Numbered from the stretch's first letter, positions 39,901 to 54,900 are shown. The stretch: DNA of 64,000 bases from Apostichopus japonicus (GCF_037975245.1 NC_092568.1:16761001-16825000); one strand, 5' to 3'. Notes: generated from the sequence alone by a model not told the origin. Made by a program: numbers and translations.

Positions 39901-42900
39901 TTTGTTACATTTTATTCATACCTTACAGTGTAAAAGAACCTTCCAGAAGTGCGTGTTTTGGGGTTTTTTGATCTTGATCAACTTTACACAACTTTTATTA
40001 ATCTTCTTTAGATGTGAGTTGATAGAAGACAGAGAACAGTCTGCAACACAATTATATAACAAAATACATACAAGTCACACAAAATAGAACCCAATAAATC
40101 CAACATGCCATATCAAATCTCTTGGGAAGCCAGAAATTAAAAAGTTGTGACTAACAAGATGACAGCAGTGGATTTTCTGTGGTACATGTTGTTGTTTAAA
40201 CAAAGTTGCATGATGTCTGGGGAGCCCAAACATTCCTAGTGTGGCTATGTACACATTTACACTCTGTTGATAAGGCAGAGACTATAGTACCTTCAAAACA
40301 AATGCCAATTTGTGTTGTCAGTTCATCACTATAGCCTAGAGATTGCTTCAGCCACCAGCAAATCAACTCCGTGAGAGATAAAATGTCAGACAGTTTCCTA
40401 TCATGTATGCAGAGCACAGCTGTATATATCCTATAGATGAAGAACATGATAGACAAACAATTACAAGAAGAACATTGGTGTGTTTACCGATGCTGTTATG
40501 CCCACTCCGGTCCACAGTATGGTTTAATCCATTTACTTCATACCTGAATGATCGGGTGAAAAGTGTGTGGGAGGGGGAGGGGAGGGGGGGAGGTGGTACA
40601 TCGAAAAATACCAGATACTTGTCCAAGAAATGATTCATATAAGCAATATTTGGCATGCTATCATTTTACAGCAATGATTCATAATTCTTAACAGAGGCAA
40701 CAAGAAATATAGTCCCGAGTTGTAAAACAATCTTTCCATTAAACAGCTATGCGCCGTATGCGGTCACAGGAAAAATTATATTTTTTCCCCTTGTTTATCT
40801 TCAAATTTCTATTTCCAAGCGCCTAGCGGTTCATACACAAAGATTTATAAATAAAAGAGTCCCGCTCGATGAGGGTCGAAGTTTAAATTATGCAAAATAA
40901 AAAACTTCCGGTGCAATCGATAACAAATCCTGGTATATACCAACCCTTACATAAAGAGTCCTCCTGATAAGAAGTTTCCCACAGTAGCTTTTCCTGTCAC
41001 AACAAACCTGACACTTGTACAAAAGGCACTGGTTGCATTAATACCACTAACACAACTAATAAGTCTCTCCTATATCAAGAGAATTTGATATTTCCTGTTG
41101 AACTACCTTCATATCACCAAAGTCAGAAGATATCCTAGTAATGCTCCTATACTACCCTGGTAAAAAAAAAAAAAAAATACCCAGCCTAGTGCATCAACCT
41201 ACCAGTAACAAATCAAGATATGAGATGAGCAGAACACGTAGCTCAGAGATTCAAAACTAAACACAGGAACTATAAAATGAACTGATACTAATCCTGGGTG
41301 TGAAGGGATGGCTCATACAGTACACAGAAACTGCATGGAAACTCTACAGATAAATGACAAAACTTGGCATTTACTGCCCAAGGTGGTAACATATGGTACA
41401 ATCCAGAATCAATAAATTAATGGTTCTTTAGGTAAGCGTTGCTTTGAGTTGGGGGAGAGTAACGACAAACTCCGAGTGACGACCATCCCTTTAACACATA
41501 CAACATATCCAGGAAAAATGTGTACGCATTCTTTTTGTGTTGTCCCTCGCACAACCGGGTATAACTTTTCACTTGTCCGAACAGCAGATACGGTTGTCCA
41601 AAAAAGAAACAAATAAATTAAAAAATAATAAATATAAAAAATAAATAAAGATAAAAAAGAAAAAAAAAGAAGAAAAAAAAGAAAAAATTTGTTGTTTGGG
41701 ATTTCAAGACGGAAGGCGGCGTAAGTACTCATAACAGTACTCGTAACTGTTGACCAGACAGAAAATTTTAAGAAAAATACTCAAATATGGCCTTTGTTCC
41801 TCAAATTAGTACCTATTTATTGATTTATTAATTATATTTCATTTTAAAGACTATTTGGGACATTAAAGATTCTCACTTGTGTGATTTTAGTTCATTTACT
41901 CTTTAATTTATTAAGTAAGTATACAGAAAATCAACACTGTATTACCTCGTGCTAAAGAATCAGTATTTCTTTAGCCTATAAAACACAATGGTTCATCACC
42001 CTTGGTAACACTAGTTAGTTCTCAAATCTAGGCTGTACTTGACCCCACACATAAGTGATAATATTTTGGGGATATTTAAATTTGAAGAACTGTATTTCCC
42101 TATTATTTCTAATCAATTTTAAGTCAATTTTTGATAAGAATCATCTCAGCAATAATTCAAACCTGATTCACACAAGGTACCTTACTTAACAGTAACACAT
42201 ATTACTTCTTAGGATGTTTACAAAGGACAAAGACAGCCAGCTATAGCCCACACAAACTAGCTATTGTAAATACTACTAGGTCAAACTTAATGAAACAAAA
42301 CCCTATTATGAAAAATCAAAAGCAAAATCTTCGTGTGACGATTATAATGGTACCATTTTTCAAACTAATGCAGAAATCACTGCTGAGGTAATACAACAGA
42401 CTATACACAGAGAAAGCATATGTAGGTCTTTGTCTCCGTATTGGCCACATGGTTTTCATGTAGCTATCTCTGTATTAGTTGCTTTATCTTACTCACACAT
42501 ACACATATAGGGCAGAGAGACAAATTCCACAGTACTAACATCCTAACAACACACAACAAACAGTGTGTATCAGTTAGGCCTGTCAACACACGACCACCCA
42601 CATGTTCATCAACAAAGAAAATTTACCTTCCTAAAATACTTTCACACTAAAACTCACCTTCAAAGATATTCCCATAGACATATTCCATGGTCAGAAATCA
42701 GTCACAATGATATGCTCAAATTTCTGCTGGAGGACTACATATGTACTGTGTACACAGTGGTTATGGCCAGGTTCCCATGATGAAGAAAAAAACCCACTGC
42801 TATTGAGTTCAGTAGGTAAAACCACTGTCACAAGAGAAGTACATCTGTACCAGACAGAAGGATGCCTTTGAATTCCTTATCCCACTAGCTTGGGAGGATT

Positions 42901-45900
42901 CCCTAGCAATACCCTCTCTCTTTGTTAGACAACAATGAACTTCACTTGAGAACCCACAGGTCATGTAAACAATACTGCAAGTGGAGTGAATCCCACACAG
43001 GGTAGTAGTAGTAGTAGTATTATTAGTAGTACTCCTCCGCTGCTCGCACTGTGTTGTTGTGTACAGATGGCAGAATGCTACAATAGCCTGGCAGTAGAAT
43101 GCAATCCCCAGGTACCATGCATTATTCATTACACAGAAACAGACCTGGTATTAAGGTCAGTCCCTGCACAGACACCTGGATAGGTCAGCTAAGAAAAAGC
43201 TTACCTAGGGAAGACGGTTCTTTGAAAACACTTCAACAACTATTGTCAATTGCTGCATTAGAGACTAATATCATGGTATTGTTTCTCAGAAATGTGTGAT
43301 GTTAGATCAGAGACCAAATATTTTTCCCTCCCTTTTTCAGTAAACATGCTGAATACTGGATATGGATGAAATTTTTAAAAATGAGATAATCAAATAGGAT
43401 AACAAGGGGGAGGGGGAGGGGGAAGGGAGGGGCCGGTGAACAGGGTTTGCAAAGGACAGGCGACTTGCAAAGGTCAGGAGGATAAGAAAAGGGGGATACA
43501 CAAAGTCTGTAATATATTGGTTCAAATTCTATCATTTAATAGACACATAAACCAGTGTTTCTTGAAGAAAAACAAGAAGATTGAGATTTTGAAATTGCTT
43601 ATAAATCATGAGTTCGTATCGGTGACAGCATTTGGATGTATATTTGCACACCTGTCTTTTTAAACGTTATTAGACAATGACACATCATATATATATATAT
43701 ATATCGGGCCTGTTAAAATAGGAGACAATATCAATATGGTAACACATAAGTAACACAGTGTACCTTGAAGACCAGAGTACTATATTTACAATGATCAAAA
43801 CAAAATATTTACTATACCTAGTCCTTTGCATGAACCCAAGACTTAAAATTTGGCACCAAAAGGAACCCTACCAGTTTAACCTGTTAGCCACAGACATACC
43901 TAGCTGGTACAAAACAAAAGATTTCAGCCATTCAATATGGTGGCTCCTTTCGATTATTTCAAGAATAACAATGGAGTTGTTACGGCTGTATTCATGCAGA
44001 AAATACAAAGTATTCGTAAGCCTTCTGTAAGTGATTATGAAGGGAATTGCCATTGAATGCTTTTTTTTTTGGTTGCTGTGTTGTTTGTTTTGTTTTGTTT
44101 TTGTATGAGCCCTTGGTTGGTTGAGAAAGCTGAGATAACTTTGTCTGATAAAGTTACAAGAATGAGGAAGTGTCATGGGTGGTCATGAGTCTGTAGATCC
44201 AGGGTAGTGTGGAATTCAACCAGGGTAGCTTGCTATCCTTTACTCTTGATAATCGACTGTCTATAATATGCCTTCATACATACACCAGGGTACTACAAAA
44301 GAAAACCTTGCACTCAAACCACTATAAAAACAAAGTCCAAGGCAGTTTTTTCTTTTCGTGTCAAAATATCTCCCTTCTGATGTTTGTCCAGAACCTAACA
44401 AAAATGTATCGGAATACTTAGACGTGTCTCATTCACTTAAACTGGAGTGTTGTCATTTTAAGCTTGCGATGAATTGTTAATTGATAACAGAAAAGAAGTG
44501 TAAAGTCATTCCTACCCCACCCTCCTCTGCTTGCCCCCCCCCCCCCACCCACCCACCTTCCACAGCCCCACCATCTACAGCCCCACCATCTATCTACAAT
44601 GGAATGATTTTCACTGTTAGAGACATTGGAATAATTTGGCGTAATCTAGCATGCAGAATATAGCATACAGAATTTTCTGAAATGTTGCAACTCTTCTAAA
44701 ACTATTTAAAGATGGAAGCAGAACAAATTGAGGTGTTTAAATTTTATTGTAGAATAGAAAGTCGTTTGAAACGAAACTTTGAGTAGGTATAAATTGCTCT
44801 GCGGCTGTAAAGATATTAATTAATTAGTGGCAGCCGCTCACAACATTGACCCATAGACTGTAGTTTATGTGATTTCTACCTCTACCTCTCCCTTCTACCC
44901 AACCCCCCCCCCCCCCGTCCCACTTTCCCAAATAGCTACTTGCTCTGATGAATTTTCCAGTTATAATACACCAGCCATTTCCAATCAATATGATCACATT
45001 CTCATCTACCTACCCTACAAAAATTAGTAATTTCAACACTGTGAACCCTATGACCCACTTTAGGGATAAACATTAGGAAGTGGTTCATAGAGGGCGCAGT
45101 ACTAAAGAGCGGGAGATATTTTATACGAGCATCTGCCTAATTGTGATCTCAACACACTTTTTTTCAGAGTTCCTACTTGGGGTTGCAAAGTTCCTACTTG
45201 GGGTTGCAAAGTTCCTACTTGGGGTTGCAAAGTTCCTACTTAAGGCTTGAAAAGTTCCTACTAATGGGTTGCAAAGTTCCTATTTGAGGGTTGCAATGGA
45301 CTTATAGGTTCATTTCAGGACAAGTTACAGAGTCTTACACCTCTCTGTATGTGATAACCTGTTTCACCTTAAAAATAGTGAGTTTCACCCAAAATGAGAG
45401 CGATTGCCAATATATAATAATCATTTCTACTCAAATCTGTCATCCAGGTACTTTTCCACTGTAATGCATAAACAGCACAAGGGAGTTTTCAAAAACATTT
45501 GAACTTTACTGTCAATATTTCAATTAAACTAGAGTAGGAAAGCTAATGTAATGAAAGGCTAACAATCTGTGGTATTGAATGATAAATATATATATAATTA
45601 ATACATCATTATATGTAAGAACACTCTAAAAGTAAGAACCATGTGATTGCTACCACAGGTTTGCTTCTAGTTAGCAAGTCATTTACAACTTGGTCAAAGT
45701 CAAGCAATTGTACCCAATACTATTTCAATGCTATGTATTGTTGTTTCTTTGTAAACTGCTAAAGTTTTATCACTACTACCATGAATCCTAGTGTGACTTC
45801 TACCGTACCTCTTCTTTCATTGTGGGGTACGGTACAACAGTCACAAAATGCAGCTCTAAACTGCCAGGGGGCATGACAATGCACCACATCTGTGTTCACT

Positions 45901-48900
45901 AGGGGAAAGCCCATAGGGTGCAGCCACAAGCCAGGTGCATGCAAATATATTTACAAGTCTCCTCGCACAAGTTTTATACTCCTGGGTGAAGGGAGGCAAT
46001 GAAGATAAAAGTGCCTTGCTCAAGGACACGAGGTAAATGATCAGACCAGGACTCTAACATGCCATCCTTGGATCTATAGCATGTCTGTCCATTGCCTTTC
46101 CATTTTAACACCACTCTCTGCACATTTTAGTTTGTAATCGACTAGATTTCCTTTTGTTTTCATTTTGCATACCATACCATGTGTGCCTATAGGTAACTGC
46201 AATCTATATGTACAACACAGGACACTAAAACTGCTTTCATGCTCACCTTACATTTCAAGAAAACAAATAGAGTAGACAAACGCCCCCTCTCTGGATTCCT
46301 GGAAAACAGCTGAACAGCAAAACAAAGCAAGTGGTGGTGCTATTACAAATTACTGCCAGAGAATTTGTCAAGCACACATGTTCATTGTGTAGGAGTGAGA
46401 ACTTGTGCCAATTGAGTTGTCTATAATACCACACTGGAAAGGTGTGTAAGCATCATAATGTTATCAAATCTATTCATCCAAAAACCATTTGGTCTCTTCT
46501 TTTGTGTGTGTGTACTTCTCAATTCCATGCAGTAAAAGCACAAGAAACATACAAATTACATTATGTATTACAAGATTGTCTCCAGCAAGTTGCTCTAAGT
46601 TTCAATGGGTTTAACTTTATGTTCTGTGCCAAATCACCATTTCCTTAAATACTAAATTTTCTTATCCATGGACAAGATGGTATTCTAAAACAATTCAGCA
46701 CTACCCTATATTATTAGCGACAAGGTGTAATGGTTCGAAAGGGATATATAGAGTAGAATTTTGTTCTCGTATGTATCTGAATTGTTCTACATTTCTTTAG
46801 TTCTTGAGCTAGCTGAGTATTTGTGCATACACGGTATTAAGGGAAGATTTCAAGTTCACAATCACACATTTCAGCTCTACATTTCCTGACATCCTACTTA
46901 ACAGCAAGACCAATGACAGCTATCTTTTTGCACTTAGTTCTGTTAATTTTCGAAACAGAGAAATAAACCTAATACCATCTTTAATTTAAGTTGTTATTTA
47001 TTTCATGACGTGTCACTTGAATCTGTCTGTAATGGAATAATGTGTTTGATGTTGTGAAATGTTCAAAACTTTGGTGTTCATGACAAAACTGAAACAGTGT
47101 CAGCAAATGTAAGACATCAAATATTTAAATTCCAGCGTCTGCAAATTATAATCCCTACTTCACTAAACAAATAGGAATAACAGATGGAAACAAGTGTATG
47201 TCTTTGAGGTGAGTCAAATTTACTGAGAAGAGAGACAAAGATGTCTGTTTGACACAAGATTGCTCAAGTTTTCATCTGCCGTAAAATCTGCGAAAGAAAA
47301 TATTGATTCTGACGAAGTCTGGTGAAAAAACACGATCACCGAAGGCATCGTAGAGTGAGAAAACTCGGAAGAAAAATAGTTGCTTCTTTAGAATGGGTAG
47401 ATTCCAAAGGAAAATAAAGAGGGCGGTGTTCCAGAATGCTAAAACATTCTAATCAAGAAGCTTAGGTAGGCAGGAAAGTGCATATGTAAACTGTGAGACA
47501 GGTAAGAAAGGAGCTTAAGTAAATCCACAACTCTCAAATACCAAGAAGATGAACCAAGCTGTCTGAAGGTTACTCTTCATCACAAAAGAGAGTAATCATT
47601 AAACAATGATTTATGTCTTCTTTCGGGATTTCAAAACTGTTACACTTTCTTGATGTTCCTTTCGACTGATAAATAGATACCTTGCCCCCTAGATTAGGAG
47701 AGCTGCTAGTATGAAGTACTACCCCCCCACCCTCCCCCTCCCGGTGTTCAAAGTGGAGGTTGCAACTCTTTTTAGTGTCAACAATAGCAAATTGGAAGGA
47801 GAAGAATAAAAGATATTACAGATCTTTGGGGAAAAAACTTCAAATAAATAACTTCAAAAGCTGCACAATATTACACCATATTGCAAAGTTCTATTAAAGC
47901 ACCCTTAGTCAATATAAACATTTCTCAATGGAGAGGTGAATACCTCCTCCGTGTAAATAACGTATTATTACACAGGCCAACACATCTGTCACTTCAGTAT
48001 CACCACGATGATGAAGGCGAGAATTAAGTTCACAAAGCAAAAAGGATTCTCTTGACAATGCTTGCATTTTTGCACAATTGCAACTTGATCTATGCACTAC
48101 GGCACAAGTATGCCTTCAGCTAAAGCTGCGATATTTGTAAGTAGGTTTAAAATATTGTGAACAAGCATGCGTACAAGTCCAACATGAATAGCACATTGTT
48201 TCATTCCACGAAACCTATCCAATTTGAAAATTGGATTTAAAGTGACTGTATTTCTTTATGTAAAAGTACAACAGCCCCACCACTTATGTTCAAAGGCACT
48301 GAGGCTCATTGTCAGACCAAGAAAGCCCAGTTGACTTAGTTATTCCTGGCTACATTTGATCTAAGAACATTCAACAGTAAAACTGAACATAAGTATATAA
48401 AGTGTTAACCATTACAGACTTCAAGTGATCAGCGAGGTTTTTGTGGATTTTACTGTACCTATCTAGTACGAAGTTCATTCGAACTGAACTCTGCAGTTAT
48501 CATGTTTACATGGTTTTCACAGATTTTTTACTTCTGTTGACCTCAAATGAACTTTGACAGCTACCAATTTCAATTGGATTCTTGTATGCACCAAGGAAAA
48601 TCTATAGTATTCATACCAACTACAAACTGCAACCAAGATCAAGATGTACATTTTGAAGTAAGGTGTTTGAAAGGTGTTCCGATTTGACCTCTGTTGATGG
48701 ATTCATATTTCCAAAAAATGACTAGAAGACTTAGCTATTTCAATGATATCTGTAAAACAGTCACAATGTGAAGGTAAATCACATTTATCGATAATCTTGT
48801 ATCACATACATTTTTATGGGTCACATTTATGATAGTAAAAAAAACATTTATATTGTCTGTGTACAACAGTTCGGGATATCACTCCATTTTTAGGTACTGG

Positions 48901-51900
48901 TACTGTCACTTCTGACAACATTTACACCTTGGCTAATGGAAACTTGTCAGTAACTCAGGATAGGTCATAACCCTCCTTGAGGTGTAACATTTCAAGAGAA
49001 AAAAAGGAAAAAAAAATTAGCTCTCTTTGAAGAGACCTTTGACTAGTGCAGCTATAACAACTCACTTTAGTATTACAGTATGGTACTTTAGAACCCTCCA
49101 AGGCTTCAAAAAAGCTCACCGTTTCCCTATTTTTAACCTTTTAAATTGTCTTCTCCCAATAACTACAGTATCTACAGTATGTCGAATCACATGAAAAATC
49201 TCAACTAGAACAACACCGATGTTGTAGCTCGATAGACTTTTGCAAAAGAAATCTGTAACATTCTCATGTGAAAATGAACCAAACGACTCATAGTCTTACA
49301 GCAACATTCATCATTTGACCGATAACCATCACCCAAAGATTCACCTTTCCACATCATCTGTGTTCCAGCTAGGAGACTTCCCCCTATTTGGCCTTATTGC
49401 TTCTAGTGACAACACTACACACTTGTGAATGGAAGTTTATAGGCAATTTAAATCTCATTCCTTGGCAGAGAAAATGTAATTTCAAAAGAATTATTGGCAC
49501 AGGTTCTGCTAAGAATGGAAACGACCCATAATTGGCTTCACTTCTCACTTTTAACACACCTTAACCTTGTGTAATGTTTTCAATACTCTCCAACTTCCAA
49601 TGTCAGATGAAAACCTCCCAAACTGCTACGACTGGTACATAGACAAATGAATGAATTACAGAACTGATTCCACATGTCGGTGACAATTGAGTCACAGATC
49701 CATTCCACACAAGGCATCATCGCCTGTAATAATGAAGACTGGCCACTTCAAGAGAGGTTGGTTTGACGATTTAACCATTTATTATCCTTTATTTTGCTTT
49801 TACAGGAAATTTTCCATTGACATCAAAGCACTCACAGAATCACTGACTTATTGCATCTCAGCAAACTGATGAAAGAGGTTTTATCCATCTACTGTAAACA
49901 TCACTTCGATGACTCCTCTCGCGAAGCAAGAGGCAGAAGAGACTCTCTGAGAGAGACATAGTTATGTGCACTGCAACCGATTTCTTATATCCATCATAAC
50001 ATGATCAAGATGAACTCTGTCTGACCTGTTTTTAATTACCCATAATTGTACCGTTTTGAATAGTGTTTGCACGGGTTATCCGGGAACCCGCCCGACGCAA
50101 TACTACCCGGTTCCTAATTTATTACCCGAATCCTACGCAAAGTGTGATTTAAACAAAAAATGCAAACCGGTGGTTACGCAGATTTCCCATTGACTTAGTG
50201 TGGTGTTAGGCTACCATGTGGTTGAAGATAACAGCAATAACGAGAGTATTCCATGGATATCTTACAACTGCGTCACAATTTCAGCTAATAAACAAATGGC
50301 TATGCTAGATTACCCCGTTGACTTAGTGTGGTGTTAGGCAACCATGTGGTCGAACGTAACAGCAATAATGAATGTGTTCCATGGATATCTTATAACTGCG
50401 TCACAATTTCAGCGAATAAACAGATGGTTAGGCTTTGCTAGATTTTTCATGCATTGACTTAGTGTGGTGTTAGGCTATCATGTGGAAGAAATTATTATTT
50501 ATACATTCGTTTATTTCATAGAAGGAAAGGCTGACAAGGAATTTTACGACATGTTTATGGATTATAGACGGGATAACGAAAAAATAATAATCCCACGTGG
50601 CTTTTTACTACGAGATTGCGAGAATCGCGTAATCTCGCGGCTAATGCGAACCCTGGGCCTGCATAATAGATAGTAACAACCAAGCTAAAGTAAAGGGATA
50701 TTTTATGGTCTGACCCAATAGACGTGGAGAGCAAGCATAAGCAGCGGCGGCAGTGCGATGTTAACAACAGTACTACTAATTAATAGTTAAGTTAAATATA
50801 TTAAGTAATTAACAAGTTTATGACAGAGAAAAAAAGCAAATAGAAATTATTGAGGAAGGTTTTATACCTTACCGTTTACATACGTTTTTGAACATGAAAA
50901 CATTGTCGGTAGAGAATACAATTAATTTATTATAGCATTTAATATGTAATTTCTTGAAAATCGTGATACACGAGGGTAAACAATTTTTTCCCGGGTACCC
51001 GGATACCCGACGGGTAACGGCTCTCGGGTACCCGGTTCCCGATTTTTGGACCCGTGTAAACACTAGTTTTGAATATGAATTGCTTTTAATAACCAAGTTG
51101 TGGTGCACCTGAGCAAGTTTGTTGGGAAGTCTGAAGCTCTAAATTAATCTTCCTTTTGGCTGGTAAATAATTTCATATCCTTTTTGACATATATGTCTAT
51201 GCACTGACGCTTATCCCACTACAAAATAATTAGTTTAAAGCAACTTTGGTCAAGATTCATTTAACTGTAGATCAAAATTTTAAAAAAATCTTCACATTTC
51301 AATGCATTATATCTTAACTGACCTTTGAACCCTTAATTCTTAAATACAACTTTTGCACAACACACCAACCACTGTTACTAACTTTTATCCATTTCCATTT
51401 TAGACTCACTAGAAGCATTTTAAATGATTTCATGTTTTGACCTCGCTCCCTTTGAAACCAAATGACCTATGACCTAGTTTTGTGTAAACTTTAATAATGC
51501 CTTGGACATGGGCAAAAGTTGGACTGAATAGATTTAGACAAAACTGCCTTCAGAGCATAAGTTCCATGGCATGGAAAGCCAATTGAGCCTCCCCCCTCCA
51601 CTACCCCCACCCCCCCCCAAAACAAACGATATCCCATAGTACTATTCTCTTGCACTAGGCAAAAACGGAAACATGACTGCATTCACCAGCTTGGATTTAT
51701 ATGTTACAAATCAGTGCAGTGCTAAAATGTTACCAAGTATTATTAAGTTAGGTAAACGGGCAAGTGCATATATGCTAAATGCAGGCAGGTATGTGAGGAA
51801 TGAAGTAAACACTTTCACTGCTACAATGGCTAATCTTTCTCATCTTTAAAAAAAAAAATTACTCTTTAACGTCTTGGAATGCGGTACAATGATGGGTACA

Positions 51901-54900
51901 ACCTAGGACCTCTCCCTACTCCTCCACCACTCCCACTGCCTTTATTAATGATTACCTCTGGCAGGTGATACTTCCTGATTTTTCAATGTATGTCTGTCTC
52001 CCAATCTACAATGCATGTTATACAGTAAGTATATATACGAGCACATCATTCTAAGGTCTGATCCTCTAGTAAGTGAGTTTCGTTAACAGGGTATGGTTAG
52101 ACTATCATTATTAGTATTATGAACATGACACTAAGTGACGTAACTTACTACATCATAATTTGCCCTTGATACTGGTGGTAATGTTCCCAAACCTAATTGC
52201 AGACTAATATCACAATTTAACCTAATTCTCACCGGTTTCATCAGTGCCATAGGAATCTGAAATTGTAACAGCATGGCTATTTTTAACAGCTACTGTAATA
52301 TAAAGTCCCCCTTCCCATCCAGTCGTAAGAAGGGGAGGATTTCCTCCCAAATTGAAACCGCTGTGAAAAGTTCACACCGTTTACTAACTGTACACCGCAT
52401 ATCTGCTCGCCGTGAGACTTCTCCTTCACATTCCAAGGAAGGTAAAAGCTCAATCTTTCAAGTTAACATTAAAAATGTTCTGTCGCATTGTACACTTGGG
52501 AAACCTGCTAAAAGGTCACCAGTGCTTCCCCCCAGAATTTTGGCATGCTGCTGTAAAATTGCTAGAAGTTTTTGACATTTAAATAACGTAGTAAAGCAAA
52601 CTGCTTTAAAGAAAACAGTTAAATGCGTCTTGAAATCTGAGCATCAGTGACCATTATTTGAATTTCTAGCACATTGGAGGCCAGGTGGAGGAGGGGGAGG
52701 GGGAGATACTGACGAACTTTTAAGATCCATATGACTTTACAGTAGGATGGTATCTTTTTACAGTATTCAAATTGTGTACTATCAAACACATCAATATAAC
52801 AATGTAATATTATTACTAAACATGTAAATATTAGAAATTTACTCACAGAGAGTAACTAAGTACTGTATGCTTCACATTTAAACACTCCATACAGTATGTG
52901 CTACAACTGTTTCAGGCTTCCGAGAAGACTTCGACTCTCTGAACTATATTATTTAATCAATATTACACATGTAAGTCTCTTGTCATGAAAAAGCAAATAC
53001 CATCCAATGAAACTGAAGTTGAGAGATCACATTACTAACAGCCTAAATACCACATGTAACCTCACCAAACAGACAAACATAGATAAAAAAAAATAGTGCA
53101 GGCACGTTTGACCGCTTACTAGGGTTCATCATGTACCATTTCTTTCAAATATACATCCTGCAATGCCTTCCTACATTGGTCGACATAAAAGACATTGACA
53201 ATAGATAAACTCTTGACAAAATTGTCAGTAAAACATTAATGTCCCACATAGCATCCTAGTTAAATCTTGGGTTTTTTGTACCTCACAGACTAGACTCAAT
53301 TTTACTAATTATTACACGCGCTGATTTCCAGCACGAAATGTATCCACTTTATTAAAATTTACCCCGGAAAGTTTTTAGTAATAATTATAAGCCAGCTCTT
53401 GCTACAGTGTGTGCACGTTAAAGTAATTCAATTTTGATATGCAGTATGAAATGTCCATACAGCAGTTACAAACACTTTATTTTACTTGTTTCTGCATGTT
53501 GTCCTCCAAGGGTTCATCGAGCGCTGCCTTTCACAGCTATGTTGTATATTATGTATCTATTTACATGTGTATATGTATCTTGTTGCAGCAAAAACTATTA
53601 AATGAGATGGAATGAAATGTGACTGCAATCGTTAAAATATGCCCCCACTGTTCTTGGTTTAGTCTTAATTGCCACGCAATTAATGTAACAATGTCTTCAA
53701 TAGTCGGCATGAAGATTATAAGCAAGGCTTTTAGGCTAAACAGTTGCATACCAATGGGAAAGTGCATGAGAAAAATCATCAAATTTCCACGCAAAACTGA
53801 CAACTCAATTTGAGCGCACTTAGAGTGAAAATTATGATGCCGATTGGCTTAATGCAAGATATATAAACAAGGAAATGAAAATGACATAGATCGGTACATT
53901 TTGCTAGCAATTTCCTGTAAAAGCCTCCATCTCACTGTGGGAATGCATATTATTTAGACATAAATGCACATCCTTAATGCACCTTATCTACTCAGGATGC
54001 AATAATACTTATAAACTACATTCCAGGTCATACCTGCAGACATGCTGAGACGAAAGTAAGATTATCACCAGAATGGGTCTATACTTCACGAACGGTAGAT
54101 TTGGAAGGAGGTGATGGGGCAATGACCCAGAGGAGGGTCAATGGGGTGCATTGCTAAAATATTACCAGTTAATAGGATAGGTAGATGAGAAGGTGCAAAA
54201 GTAGAGTCGAGACATGTAAGAGAGGTGGAGTGCAGTAAATGCAGCTATGCTACTTTTTAAGAAAAGTTGCCCGGGAAAGAACCTGGGCACAAAAACAAAA
54301 CTACCAAACCACTGATCCGCTCTCAACCCCAGTCCCCTTGCATCGGGACTGTGACTGTGTGATCATCGTCAGGTGTGCATCACCATTCCCCTCGAAAGGG
54401 AACAGATACTATACATGATCTTAGCCAAAAGGCCAAGAAGCTATGCTATGCTAATCAGAGCTACTGATATGAATCAGAAAAGAATATATTTCATTTGCTC
54501 CCCAGTTATCTATCATCTTGTTCACATTTGAGAATCTGATACTGCAAGGGTGGAGCTGACCGAAGATCTGATACTGCGAGGGCGAACAAGATTGTAGTGT
54601 GAACGCTCCCATACCCGGCATCAGACCCCTCAATCGGGATTTCCCTTTTGGGGAGGAACCTGACGATGATCGAGGGATCACATGACCCGAGATCTCCGGT
54701 CACTGTCCCTCGTGACTTCCACATCAACACACACTAAAGGCAAGCACGCCATAGTTACTGCTACTAGCTAATTGATTTGTAAACAAGCAGTGTGACCTAT
54801 CCTCTCATGCATAATGCTCTATCTTTCCATGCTGATCAAATGTGGACGCATGCATCCGGGGTCAGCATTATTACCTTCCCTAAAGGAAAACAAGATCCTG

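Noticed and set aside
50464-50673. 69-codon ORF in the hAT element
   Set aside because: Does not resemble hAT transposase; it overlaps the tandem repeat remnant.
52273-52575. 100-codon plus-strand ORF
   Set aside because: No similarity recognised, no splice or repeat context, and the length is compatible with chance.
54253-54444. Functional U2 snRNA gene
   Set aside because: Only nt 1-45 are present; stem-loops IIa onwards and the Sm site are absent, and target duplications flank it.
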